DNA of 64,000 nucleotides, from the NCBI RefSeq assembly GCF_001522545.3, contig NC_031769.1, forward strand, positions 4,950,718 through 5,014,717, written 5' to 3'. The notes below the pieces were generated by a model. The model made no database searches. It saw nothing but the letters and a program-made list of their open reading frames with translations, and had not been told where the DNA came from. How positions within the stretch are numbered: position 1 is the first letter of the stretch; each line of letters starts with the position of its first letter. The DNA comes from Parus major. Taxonomy: Eukaryota; Chordata; Aves; Passeriformes; Paridae. Of this stretch, positions 22,771 to 35,300 are shown piece by piece. Position numbers and translations under genes: made by a program.

Positions 22771-25700
22771 CCGGCAGAAAGGGAGAAGAGATTTGAGACC
22801 TTTCTGTACCAAGGGACCCTGAGCCTGTCTAGATTCTTGCAGTAATGTTTATTTTGCGCTGTTGCATCTGCACATTTTTATCTGGATAGCTTCCTCCTCC
22901 CTCCCATCACATTTTAAAACAGAGCTCCATGAAAACCTTGTTGTGTGGTGCTTTGAAGACCAAGTATGTGATTCTGGATCATGCCTTTCTGTTCCCTTTG
23001 TAGTGGGGTAAGAAAGAAAAGACTGGGAAATTTAGTCTCCACTCCATAATTTAGAGATTATAAAGCCATGAAATAAAACTGTGATCATCTACTCTGTCTT
23101 TAGAATAGTAGAGGGCTCCTCATAATTAGTATTGTTTCAGGTACAGCATGTACTGTCAAGAAAAGAGGAATTGAGCAGGATGGATTTTTCACCTTTCAGT
23201 CTTTGGTAGGTTATTAGTCTTTGGTAAAGCATGGTTAAATGATTTCCTTTAAACTGTGCACATTACACATAATTAATATTTCTTTTGTTCCAGTTCTTGA
23301 CCACTGGATTTCTTGTATATTATTCTGACAGTGCAGAATGTAATAAGGAGAGGAGTAGTAATGTTTTAGCTGTGTTTGTCCAAGGATGCTGGTACTGTGA
23401 TCAATTAATGCTTTTCCATTTCCTCTGGTGTGATCGAGCTCTTTGCAGCCCTTACTATGAGCCTGATTTCCAGTGAATAATTGTCTTTAATGATACTTCC
23501 CTAAACCTTTTTAATTTATCAGCACAACCCTTGTGCTTTGGACATCAGAACTGAAATAGGGTAATGTTGCCATCAGTTTCTATCACTGTCCCCTGAGCCC
23601 TGATTAACCAAGCCCTGCATCAGCTCTTCTGTTCTTTCCTCCAAAAAGCAGAAAGGTTTTCAGCCACATATTTCTGTTTATCCACATAAAACACTGCCAC
23701 AATTGTGGTTCTCTTCTGTGCTTCACCAGTGTCCCAGTACTTTGGAAAGCAGCACTGACATTCAGAGTACATGTTGGCCAGGCCTGTAGGAACTCTTGGG
23801 TTCAATTATCATAACTTGTTGATATAGAAAGCCTAGCTAAAGAAACCAGGGTATTTTATACTCCTTTTGTACATCTTTATTTCTCTTAAATGTGAAATGT
23901 CATTCTCAGCATATTATTGGTCCATTGCATGGATTTTTCCTGAGTACAGAACAGAAATAGGTATTGAACATTGCTGCCCTTTCTGTGCTGTTGTGTCTGA
24001 TGGTACTTAGAGGATACATTTTGTTCCTTATGTGTTTGATAAGTTCCTTCTTGCCCGTAAAAAGGCTGGCAATTTCTCTAGCTGCAGTTTTGTCACTGAT
24101 TCTTTCTATTTTAACACAAGCACCTGTGTTATGTGTTATCATGTTAGTCTTGATTTACTTTCTTTTTTCTTTTTCTTTTTTTTTTTTTTCAAATTTTATT
24201 TTAAGAAAGCATTTTGCACTCTGGATTGTGTGCAACATTTTACTTGTGACAGCATAGGAGGTAAAAATTTTTTGAGCTCTTTCAATGTCCAGGGAGAGTG
24301 ACTGCACAGGGTCTGCACAACATGGCCAACTCAGGATTGGAAGGATGAAGCTGATATTTAGAGAACTGGGGAAATAGGAAAGGAAAAGTTCCCCTACATC
24401 TCATTAAGGGTGAAATTCTTTCTCTGCAGAAAGCCTCAGCAAAACAGATCTGCTTCACATCACCAAAGCTCAAAGCATCCCTTTTTTTGAGGGACAGACT
24501 AAGCAGGTTATAAGCCCCAGACATTGATACATGACAGGCTGGTACATGTTCCCACATCATGTCATGTGATGACAACTACAAATACCCTCTTTTTCCTCCA
24601 CAAAATATAGTTGTGATATCATGACACCTTCTTCTGTGTTTCTGTTAGCAGCCCATACATAACTGGGGCTTAGAGAAATTACACCAGGGTCAAAACCAGA
24701 ATCATCATCCTACATCCACTGTCCTTCTACAGCTGAGCAGTGGAGTGCTCCTCTGACTTCATCCAAAACAGCACCATTGGGACACTGTCCTCAGCACACC
24801 CTCACTGGGCTGAAACACTCAGGACTTTGGGAGAAGTTTTCTGCTCTGTGGGAAAACCCAGGCTGGGAGGTACGATACAGCCCTGGATCAATGAGCTGAA
24901 CACCAAAGTTTGTGAGGAGGAAGGATAACTCCCCAAATCACAGTTGAAGCAGTGAGGTTTTCCTTCATTTGCTGGAAGTATCAGAATTCAGTCTATCAAA
25001 CCTCCTGATGTTGGGGTCCATTAGCAAGACACATAAGTCTTGGCTTTTGACTGAACATGAGCTCTGGGCTGATGCATATTTATTTATTAATATTTTCTAT
25101 TTCATGCTGCTGATTGTCCCAGATGTAGGGGAGGGAAATGACTTTCAAATGAGAAGATTTTTCTTAAGCCTAGAGCATAGCTGTACTTGGAATGCAAACT
25201 TTAATCAGTTGCTTGATGGAGAAATATGTAATAAAAGTGCAATCTCTGCTGGGTTCCCCTTCATCCCACTATCAGCTGTAGGGTCGTGTCCCTTGGAAGA
25301 AATATGGATTGTGTGCAAAATAATTTTGACTCTTTGTAACAATCTTGTTGCAGAGACCATCTACCTTTCTTATGTGCTTAATTATCTTATTTATCACAGC
25401 AATGACAAATATTAATAACAGTGATAAACGTGGCTTGGTGGGGAAGCTGTGCTTCACTGACATTTTTGGGGAAGTTGAGAATTTATAGTTTGAAGATTTT
25501 CTAAGTCTTACTCTTGCATTCAAGTGTCTGCTTCTTCAGTTCAGCAGCAGCCAGGTTCCTGGGCTCTCAGACACGGGAGTGCCTTAACCCCAAGGAGGCA
25601 TCACTTCTTCCAGCAGCCCAAATCCTCTTGTAGGCAGTCACAACGTGAGTATGAGGAAATTCTGCTGGAGAGCAGCAGTATCTCTCTGTGGCTGCCCAAA

Positions 25701-28270
25701 CCCTGCTAATGTTTGCTGTGCACCTAAAAAAAATCCAGGGTGCTCCTGTAAATGGTTGCAGTAAAGAGCTACTGGAGGAGGCTATTCTGTTTTTTTTCAG
25801 GGCAAAACCAGAGAGGCTGCTTAGCATAGTTTTACATGCTGCTAATGTGGTTTTATTGCTTCTAGGACCTGACCTACTATCGTTATGTGCTGCTGTGGAG
25901 GCTTTTACTCATTTGGAGCTGGTCCAGGGATCTCTAATGGGGCTCTGCACTGTATGACCTAGGTGTGCTCAGAATGACACCATCCCCTGCACTGGGAGAG
26001 CTGATTTATCACACTGCTGCAGACTGGGAGGGCTGGGAAATTGGGACTGCAGCATGCTCTGCCTTGTGCTGGAGTTTGGATCCTGTAGAGTACGGGGTGA
26101 TGGAGGCAGGACACCCCTGCTGTCCCCATCACCACACAGGCCATGGGTTTCTCTGTGCTGTGTTGTGGACTTGCTCTGTGCACACAGAGCACTTCAGTCC
26201 CAGCACGGGTGTGCAGGGGATGTGGTGAGCTGTGAGTCATCCCCTACTGCTCCTAATGAGAAACCCAACAGATTCCAAGTTAGAAATGGACAAAGAATGG
26301 CTTTTGGGATTCAGCTTTCCCTGCACTGCTGAGCCTGGGAGTCTTGCAGCCAAAATAATGAGTCTTAACATTATCCCTTTAGCCCCATAAGCATTTACCT
26401 CAGTGGTATATTTAGCAGCATCAATTATGTTTTGTGTGTGTTTGGCACTCCTAGTTTTGGCCTTCCTTCCCACTCTACAGCCTCAAATTGCTGAAGTGAT
26501 TGTGTGTTGTTTGTTGTGCTTTACAAGGTTTCTTGACAGCTATCAGCATTTTACATTTGTTACAGTTTTCTACTTTTTTTTTCCCTTCCATGTATATAGT
26601 GCTGATCCAGGCAATAACATCTTGGCTGCAAGGACAGTTTCTTTCTGAAATGCTTAAATACAGACTGAGAAAGCCTTATTTTGATGAGCAGTGACTTCTA
26701 TGCCTGAATAACTCATAGGGACCTGGTTTGTATTCTGAAAATCTGAATGCCTCTCCTTTGTTATCAAAGTAGCAATTTTATATTGGAATAGGCAAAAAAA
26801 AAATTTTATCACAGAGGTGAAATCTTTGGATGACAATATGATCTTACTGCTGGGTGCTGTGACCAGCAGCACAAGTGTTTAGATTTAAGCTAAAGGAGAG
26901 GTTGACACCTCGTGTTATTTACCATCATTTTTAAGTGTTATTTTTTAGGCACAGGGCACTGATTCTCCAGATGCTGTTCCTGGGTTTTATTGTCTACGAG
27001 ACTTCACTTGCTTCTCCAGGAGAAAGGAATGGGTGAAGTCACAACAGGGTGATCACAGGACTGGAGTGAGGGTCAGACAGAGCTCCTTGGAACCTGATCC
27101 ACTTGGGCTGGGAAGCTCTGCAGTTGCTCCCAGTTCCTTGAGGAAGCTTGGGCTGGCCTGAGGTCACCTCCAAAGGAAGAGCTGCAGCAACTGAGGCAAA
27201 GGGAATTATAATTTTGGAGGAGAGGAATAGCAATCCAGGGAGGAGAGCCTGTGTCTTCCTGAGAATGGGAGATCATTCTGAGAGTTGTGTTTGCCTTAGG
27301 TACTCTTGAGTTGTCTGAGTGAGGAACCTGGGCATTAGATGACACTGCCAAACTGAGCTGGAAAATTGAGGCACTGGGTTTCAATGAAGAGAAAATGAGA
27401 TAGCTGGAAAGAAAAAACCCAAACCAACCAGCCAAAACAAACAAAAAATCCCCTTGCTAAAAGGAATTTAATTGGACAGAAATCATTTAAGCATTCTTTC
27501 ACCACAAGGAGCTCAGTTTTTCTTACTTTACAGAGGTAAAACTGAGGGCAAATTGCATGCCCAAAATGTTGTAGGAATGACACAGCTACAGGGCCTTATA
27601 CCATACACTAGCAAACAAACCTTTTGTCCATTTCTTCAAACCTCCACAGAGAGCTCTGGAATGCCCCTTCCAGTCCCAGGGACCCAATGAATGATCTTTC
27701 CTCCCATGTCTTTCCAGAACTTCTCTCTTCACTACCATTCATTTATTTTTCCCAAATCCTTCTCCCTCCTGCCTCAAATTCTGCTAAGGTGAATATTCCC
27801 CATCATTTTGCTTTTGCTTCCTTCCAAGCAGAAGCACCTCCCACCCCAAGGGACAGCACTGGATCCAGTGTTTTCATGGACAGGAGCAGTGTGAGCATTC
27901 CTTACACGGTTAATCAGGTGTAGAGAAAGAGCACAATGTGTTTCACCTTGTGTGACCCCAGACACTGCCAGGAGGTGCCTCTGCATTGGTGCTGTATGAA
28001 CTTGGAGCATCTGTGCTCTCACCATGTGCTTTGCTGATGTAGGATGGCTAAAATGTGCTGCTTAGGTGATGAAACACAGAAAAGGTTTTGTCTTCAGGGC
28101 TGCTGAGTTTCTCAGCTGAGGTCTGTGCTGGCCTCCTGTCCTCTGAACATGCCTCTTCTGGGTCTGCCCAGCATTTTGTCTGCATGGAGTTTGCTGTGCA
28201 TGTCAAGACTGTGCAGCAGGAACATGAGAGCATTTAAAGCATGTTGGTATGAGTGGTTTTAACCGTGATC
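22771..28270. other. Non-coding stretch, nothing recognised
   Basis: AT-rich unique sequence with a T-rich run at 24160-24190 and an A/C-rich patch at 27411-27455. Open frames are short and without signatures. Confidence 0.5.
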
Positions 28271-28275
28271 CTACC

Positions 28276-28285
28276 CCTATATAGG
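28276..28285. promoter_or_regulatory. Consensus CArG box (SRF site)
   Basis: CCTATATAGG is a perfect palindromic CC(A/T)6GG site, bound by SRF in muscle genes. It sits in unique sequence upstream of the channel coding exons. Function is not shown by sequence alone. Confidence 0.4.
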
Positions 28286-31200
28286 CTCCGAAAGTGCCCG
28301 CTCAGCAAAACTGCTGAAAATGTGCTGGAGAGCTTAGCCACAAGAGTACATCTGTGAAATATTTAAAAAGTAGTCAAAGAGGGGGAAAAGTGAAGAGCAA
28401 ATGGAGAAGAAAGTGTGCTGCTAGTTCAGCAGAAAAGACAATTGTACCTGCTGCTAGCAAGAGCAACTTCATCATCTGATGCATGGAACTCTTCCAGCCT
28501 GTCACAACCAATACTGTGCACCCAAGGCTATTTGTTGGATTAGCAATAAACCAGCGAGTGCAGGGAGCTGCAGCTCCTCTTGGCACAAAGGCTGGGCACC
28601 AGCCCCTGCCTGTGCAGATGCTGCTGCTGTTTAGACAGGAGAGGAGAAGGTGAAGATGTAAAATGTCACTGAGGTCATGCTTTGTTTCCCACCTGCTCTG
28701 AACTGGGTGTTGATCAAGCCCAAGTGCAAAGTCAAGCCTCAAGTATTATCTGCTGTTTTGTGGGGAGGACTTAAAAGACACCTATCACCCCACAGCTGAG
28801 GTTTGTTGTGCTGTGCCTAAGAGAGGACCAGCTCTTATTCTTCAACAGGGGAGTACACAGGAGCTGCTGTCTCCAGATCCCAACTGGCAGCTCAAAAGTT
28901 GAGAAATCTCCATTCAGCTGTAAATGAATAGAAAGACATTAATTATCCTGCTCTGAATTCAGCCAAGATTGAGGGGAGATATTTTTCACAGTATGTGTGA
29001 GATCCAGAGGTCGGGGCTGTCCTATGGACACAGCTCAGATCCATCAGGGAGCTGCATCAGTAATGGTATAACTGAGGCTAAAATCTTTCTTGGAGTTTGT
29101 TGCTAAGGACTTTCCTGCTGAATGATGCATGGCAGTGAATTAGCAGTGAGATGTGTGAGTATTTAATGTGTAATGTGCTCAAGTGGTGTGATTTGTTCAG
29201 AAGGCAGTTTGCCTCACTGTATTCTTGACAAAAGTGTCTTGAAAGTTAGACCTCAGTTGAATGTGTTGCAATAATGCAGACTTGCAGTGCCAGAGACCTG
29301 AATGAACTTGGTGTGATTTCCATTTCATGTCTTCTGTATACCTGAAAGGAAAGGAAGAAACTCGTCCACAAGCAGAAATAATCCTCCAGGTCACAGCTGA
29401 CCCACAGGACACATGGCAGACAAGATGACAAAGAGAAAAGCCCACATAACTTTTGTTTAAATCACATGGAGATAGCCCTCTGCTGGACTTCAGTCTGTTT
29501 TATCTTATTGGAATTGACATAATCTGACTTTTGTCAAGGTTCCTGTCAGTTCCAGGAGAGACAAGCAAGCTGCACCTTCTGGAAAAGTATTGCAGAGTCA
29601 TTGGCTTTCATGGTGGAACTACATAACCAACCATATTTGACTTTGCAATCTGGATTTTTCTCAGCATCTTGACCTGAGCAGATCTGTTCACAGGATGAAG
29701 GAATACAGAAGTGACAATAATGAGGAAAGAGCAAATAGGTGAACTCTCCTGTGGAGAAAAAGTTTGTACTAACTTGTCTCCTGGCAGCAGCCCTGAGGCT
29801 GCCTTCAAGACAAGATTCATTGGACATGCAGGCAGTAAATCCTGAATCCTAGAGATGGCTGAGCAAATATGACCTTGAAAAATCACAAGCTGGTTAATTA
29901 TGGAGTTTGTTGTATATACAGGCTGCACTGGAAGTGCTCATGAGGGCAGGAGAGAGAAATAGAGCACAAGGTTCCTAGAGATCATGGAGATCATGGAGAC
30001 CCTTCAGATCTGCACTGACCAATCCAGAAAAAGCAATTCCAAGTGTGCTTTAGCCTTCCTGACACCTGAAGCTTTGTCCTAATTTTGAAAGCCAGCAGCT
30101 TGAGTTTGCCTGTCAGGTGCTGATTTTGAGGTGAGAGCTGCCTCCAGAATCAGAACTTGACTTATGGGAAAGCAGCTTGGCTGTTGAACAGGGAGATGAT
30201 CTCCCTTTGTGGGAATAATTGCTGCATTCCTTAACTGGGAGAGGAGTGGAGCAAGCCTGCCTGGGTAGGACTTACATGGAAATGGCATTTTTAGGAGAAT
30301 GTTTGAAATGCATCTTACAGGCACCCAGTTAAACACTCTCTCAGTCTGGCCACAGGCCAGTTTAGAGTCCTTTGAACTTCTTGCCCTCCAGGCAGACCCC
30401 AGGGTTGAGTTTTCCTACAGACTTCCAGGATGCCAGGTCATTTTTATCCACAGTGAAGAGAGCCCAGCTGCCTGAAGTCTCGCCCCCAGCTCTGTGTTTG
30501 TCTCCTTGGCCCTGATTGTGGTTTCTCAGGCTCATCCAAAGGCAGGCATTGTTTTCTGCAGCTTCTGTGGCACTGTGTCCACTGGCAGACCTCTGTTTTT
30601 AGCAGGGTTAGGAGTCAGCCCACAGCTGGTAGCCAGGCAGTCTGCCAGTGTGCTGGGCACATCAGCCATTTCTCATGATATAGAGCAGCTGAGCTAGATT
30701 TTTCAATTTTTTTATTTTTTTTTTCGTGTGTGTGTAATCTTTGAAACACGTTGAGCTTGCCATGTGGGAAAAAGTTCTGTCAGTCCTGTGCTTGCTTGGA
30801 TCCAACTGTGGCAAGGGCATAAGAGTTTGGGTGCATATTTCTCCTCCTGGCTTAAAACTTACTCTCATCATATTGTGCCTGCATGCACAAAACCTCCTGG
30901 TAAGACACCGAGGTCCTCTTTCTAGGTGCAGATCCTCAGTGTGGTGCGTGTAGGCAGGGAAATAAAATTAAAAATGTGTGCAAATTCAGAGGCTGCTCCT
31001 GCAGCTCTCAAGCACCATATGCTGCTCTCGGGAGAGGAGGATTTCAGCCCGACCAACAGGCTCCTGTGGGAGTGCTTCACTGCTGCTTTGCTGCCCTGGA
31101 CAGAGGCTTTGCTTGAAGTTATTACCCCTGAACCAAAAGCAGAGCTGAGTGGCTCTCATGGTCTTGTTATTCTGCGTGGTCCTGCCTTTAGGGATTGATT

Positions 31201-32277
31201 CAGTGTTGGTTTCCTATTCTTTCTTCAGGAGCTAAGTTTTAGACTTTCCTCTTTCAAGGCAGGAAAGGATGAGAGAGGAAGCCACAATATTAATCCCTGC
31301 ACAGACACACTGATTCTGCTCTCTGAGGTTATTATCCTAAAACAGGAAAAATAAAGCTTCCATTGCTTTGAGAGTGGCAAAACTAATTCAGTGGGATTTC
31401 CTATGGGTCTAGTTCATTTTCCTTAAACTCACCCTTCCAAGCCCAAGAAACCAAACCCCGTGGTTTCTCCCTGACCACTTGTGTGGCTAAATGGCAGTGT
31501 GTGCAGTGGCTTTTGAAGATTCCTTTGCATCCCTAAAGCAATGGACATGCTGACTTCCAGCTCTCAGAATGGATGAGGGGTTGGAGCTACACCACAGAGG
31601 AGGCACAAACTCCCACTGATTTCTATTACTTAGCTCTCCATTTCTGTACCACGAGTTTAGTACCTCTGAAATATCTACGACTGTCTCAAGTGTGCTTGAA
31701 ATTGGCCAATGGATTCAAAAGTTATTAGAGGGGATTAAAAGACAGACAGCATGACCAGATAAGCCTTTTTTCCTCAGGAAACTAGGCTAAAAAGGGAAAA
31801 AAAAAAACCAAACAAAAAACTAGTGCAAGGACTCCTGTGATGTCCTCTCTGCATCCTGTTTTTTTTCACTGTCTGGAGTAGTTAATACTGAAAGCTCTGA
31901 GTATTTACAAAGGATTGGTGCAGCATAAACAGAAATGGTTCTCTCCTTTCCTCTGACTGTTAATTTACATTACACCTGCAATACTGAGTGTCATCAGTCC
32001 ACTGATGTGAGCCCTCCCACTGAGTCCTCTGTCTCAGCAGCTGGAATCTGGTGTGTGTGAGAAGTGGCTCAGAGTTACCCACATCTGAAACCCCCCCTGC
32101 CCAAAACAGGATTAAGTTCCCAGGAGACAAGCAAGCCCCATGGATTTGTCCCTGTTTGTTGAGGGGCTGTAAGAGAAGTCAAGTCACTTTTAGCTTTGAG
32201 CAGGTGAAGACTCTGCTGTTTCTTCTCAGTCAAGGTGTGAACGTGGAAATATTTTAAATGAGTAGGCAAAATAGGCT
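28286..32277. other. Non-coding stretch, nothing recognised
   Basis: Unique sequence with small homopolymer runs (for example T-rich near 30705-30725 and A-rich near 31797-31825). No coding exon recognised. Confidence 0.5.
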
Positions 32278-32376
32278 GTGCCTATTTCCTATTAGTTCCT
32301 ATTATATATAGGAACATATATATATATAGTTCCTATATATATATAGGTTATAAATATAATATAGTTCCTATTTCCA
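32278..32376. repeat. AT-rich palindromic microsatellite with TAGTTCCTAT units
   Basis: Alternating TA runs are broken by three GTTCCTAT words (32295, 32329 and 32363 areas) and an ATAGGAAC inversion. GTTCCTA at 32295-32301 pairs exactly with TAGGAAC at 32309-32315, so the block can fold into hairpins. Confidence 0.8.
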
Positions 32377-35300
32377 GCCTCAAATACACCCTGGACTGGC
32401 ACCCTTTACAATGGACAACTTTTTACAGTCTAGGATCTGCCAGGGTTGCAGGTTGGGAGGTGGGGAAGCCCATGGGGTGCTGTGCTTGGGCTCTGGGGAA
32501 GAGGATGCCACTTTTCACAGCAAAGCTGTGACCCTTTGATCCCTGTGTGCATCACAGAGCAAACTCATTGTGATCCCATGATCCTGGAGGAGTGCTGGGA
32601 TGGGTTTGGATTTAATGGAACCTTTCATCTGAGAGAAGCCTGGGAAAATAGTTAGCCTCTGTTGCAAAAAGAAAAATAGTTAAAGCCTGTGCAGGTACTA
32701 AGACTTGGAATTTAATTTCAAGCTAAAGATAGATCTGAAGATAGATCTGGATAGTTCCTGGAGATGGGTCTTGAAATGTGAAGGAAAGGTATGAAGTTAG
32801 GATTTGGTGCTCTGGTTATCTTGGCATTTCTAGCCCAGTTTTCTGTGTTATGTAGCACAGCTGGTATATGGCTTTTCAAGCAGACAGAGAAACCCAGAAA
32901 TAAAAGGAAGGGCTGTCAGTGAACCTGCCACCCCCATACACAAGTCCAGTGAGGCAGCTGGGCTGCAGTGATCCTCCCTCCCTTCCTGCTCCTGTGACAT
33001 TCCTGTTGTCCCAGCATGTCCTTCAAAGCATTGCTGGGGCCCACGAGGTGGCTTTGAAGAGCAGGATGGGGAACGACCTCCAGCTGACAGCCTGGAGAGA
33101 CTCCTGTGCCCCTGCACCAGTAGGGCTGGGGTTCTAGTATTTTCTGAGCATTCTCAAAGAAAGTGGTTTGATGGCTCAGAATCAGTGCTTTGGACTCTGC
33201 TTGGAGGAATCTGGATGAGGTGGTGGGCAAAGGGGTTGTTTGAGGTGATGGATGCCAGATTAAATTCACACCTGCCAAGGAAAAGGTTTCACCTGGTTCT
33301 GTTTGGTCCTTCAGACCTTCTGAGCATGTCCTACCCTCAGGGTGCAGCTGCACTTTCTGTATGGGGAGGCAGAGGATAATGGGCTGGGAAAAATCTTTGG
33401 AAAGATGGGATGCCTTCATCTTGCTGGTGGAAGTGGTAAATAACCTCACACCTTTCTGCCTTCTGTCAATCCACAGCGTGTTTGTCCAGCACAAAATAAT
33501 TTCATCTGGTGCTGCTGTCAAAGAACAAAAAATAGCAACGGGAATTTTTGGGGCTGGGTTTCAGTTTAGAGGCTCAAAATGTCTGTGCAGAGTTGGAAAT
33601 CCTTCCTTACCCTTCCCCCTCAGCTGGGCACTTAACATGGTGAAGGAATGCATGATACCCTGCCTAGTCCTCGGGATTAGTATTTTATTTTGTTGTCTGT
33701 GTTAATCTAAAGCCCCTGACCATGCAGCAGAACTTCAGCCAAGTTCCTCCTTGGAGGAGTCTGGGAGGAGGGAATTAATGTGGTGTGTGAAATGAAGGGA
33801 TGTTGAAAAGGGCCATTGTCTGTGACCCTGCTGTCCTGGAGGGACCAAGCTGCCCTGACCCTGCTCCATCAGGTGTGCAGCTGGGATAAACCCCCTGTGC
33901 CACTGCAGCCAGGAAAGCTCTGAAAGCAGCTCTGTGTCGAAAAGCAACTTCCCAGCTGAAGTCTGGCATTCCCTCTGCTCCTGGGGACGGCAGAGCTGCT
34001 GCCCTTTGGTGACCTGCTCTCCAAAGGCTGAGAAGAGAGGTTTTCTGCTCCTGGCTGTGCTGGGCTGGTTTATGGGAGATGTGGGTGCACACTCTGTGCT
34101 CCAGGAGTGGCTGACCCCACGCCCAACAAAACACTTTATGCCTCTACCCAGGCCCTCATCCCTTGGCAATGTTTATCCTGTTCAAGGTTCTGCCAAGTGC
34201 TTCTCCTACCCCAACCCCCTGCTGGAAGAAGCTCACACCCATTGTTTTCCTTTGCTGCTAATTTGTGGTGGTTTATTTTTCTTCCTGTGCCTGCCTGATA
34301 TAACCTAACTCTGACAGACTCCTGATAGCAGCTCCCTCCCACGCTCCCCATTCCCCTTCATCTTGTGGCTCATTTTGAAATTGCCATTATTTCATCCCTC
34401 TGGGGCACCAGCTAAGGCTACCCTGCTGATGGATGCTGCCAGAGCAGATGCATAAATATTAAGAAAGCAGAAAGAACCAGACCTGCAATTTCTTCATGCA
34501 GAACAGTGATGAGGATGCTGCTCTTACAGCTGACCTGCACAACTGCAGTCTGAGCTCCAGGTTTAGAAAGCTGTAGATGCTGGTTAAAATGAAGATCTAA
34601 CTGGGGTTAACCAGGTGGTGGTCAGGCAGAGAAGCAAGCATGCTGGTTATACTGGAAATTTTTTGTAGGCTGCTGTTGGGTTTGTTCAGCACACTGGGCT
34701 GGTCTCTAAATGTATATTGTACCCTGTCTAAAATCTGATGCTGGCAGTGCAAGACACTTTTGTGACTAGATGATATTTGCACAGTTTTCTGGATCTTGAC
34801 ATGCAAATATTGGACCCTAGAAATGATTGTGCTGTCAGTCTGGTGTGTAACACTTGTAGTGCAGTGTCACAACTCGCTTATGTGCCCCCCTTAATAAATG
34901 GGTTTGCCTGGAATTGCTAGAGGTTCGGTGCTATCAGAAATATTCAGATACTGCAAGAACAAAAAATCTTGATTAATGCTGAGTTAGCTGTCTCCCCTCT
35001 AATGCTGTTTCCAGTTCAATGGATGTCTTGATAATGGTGTTTGATCTGAAGGCCACAGACTTACTGATGGTCACAGCTCAAAATACCATCCCTTCTGATA
35101 AATTATGCCTCTCTCTGCTAAGAAGCGCAGCAAGGAACAACATCTATAAAAGCAAGGGGGAAATCTGAGTAGTCCCAGCAAAGACTCATAGCAGCACTGC
35201 TCAGGGTAAGAGCCAACATGATTGAAGTAAATTTCCAGAAGGGAAATTCGGGAAAGGCAAATTGGATGCTGGTGCTGCATCATTTTTTTTGGACCCCACA

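Noticed and set aside
32916..33521. 201-codon minus-strand open frame
   Set aside because: No recognisable domain, no matching splice structure, unremarkable composition; likely chance.
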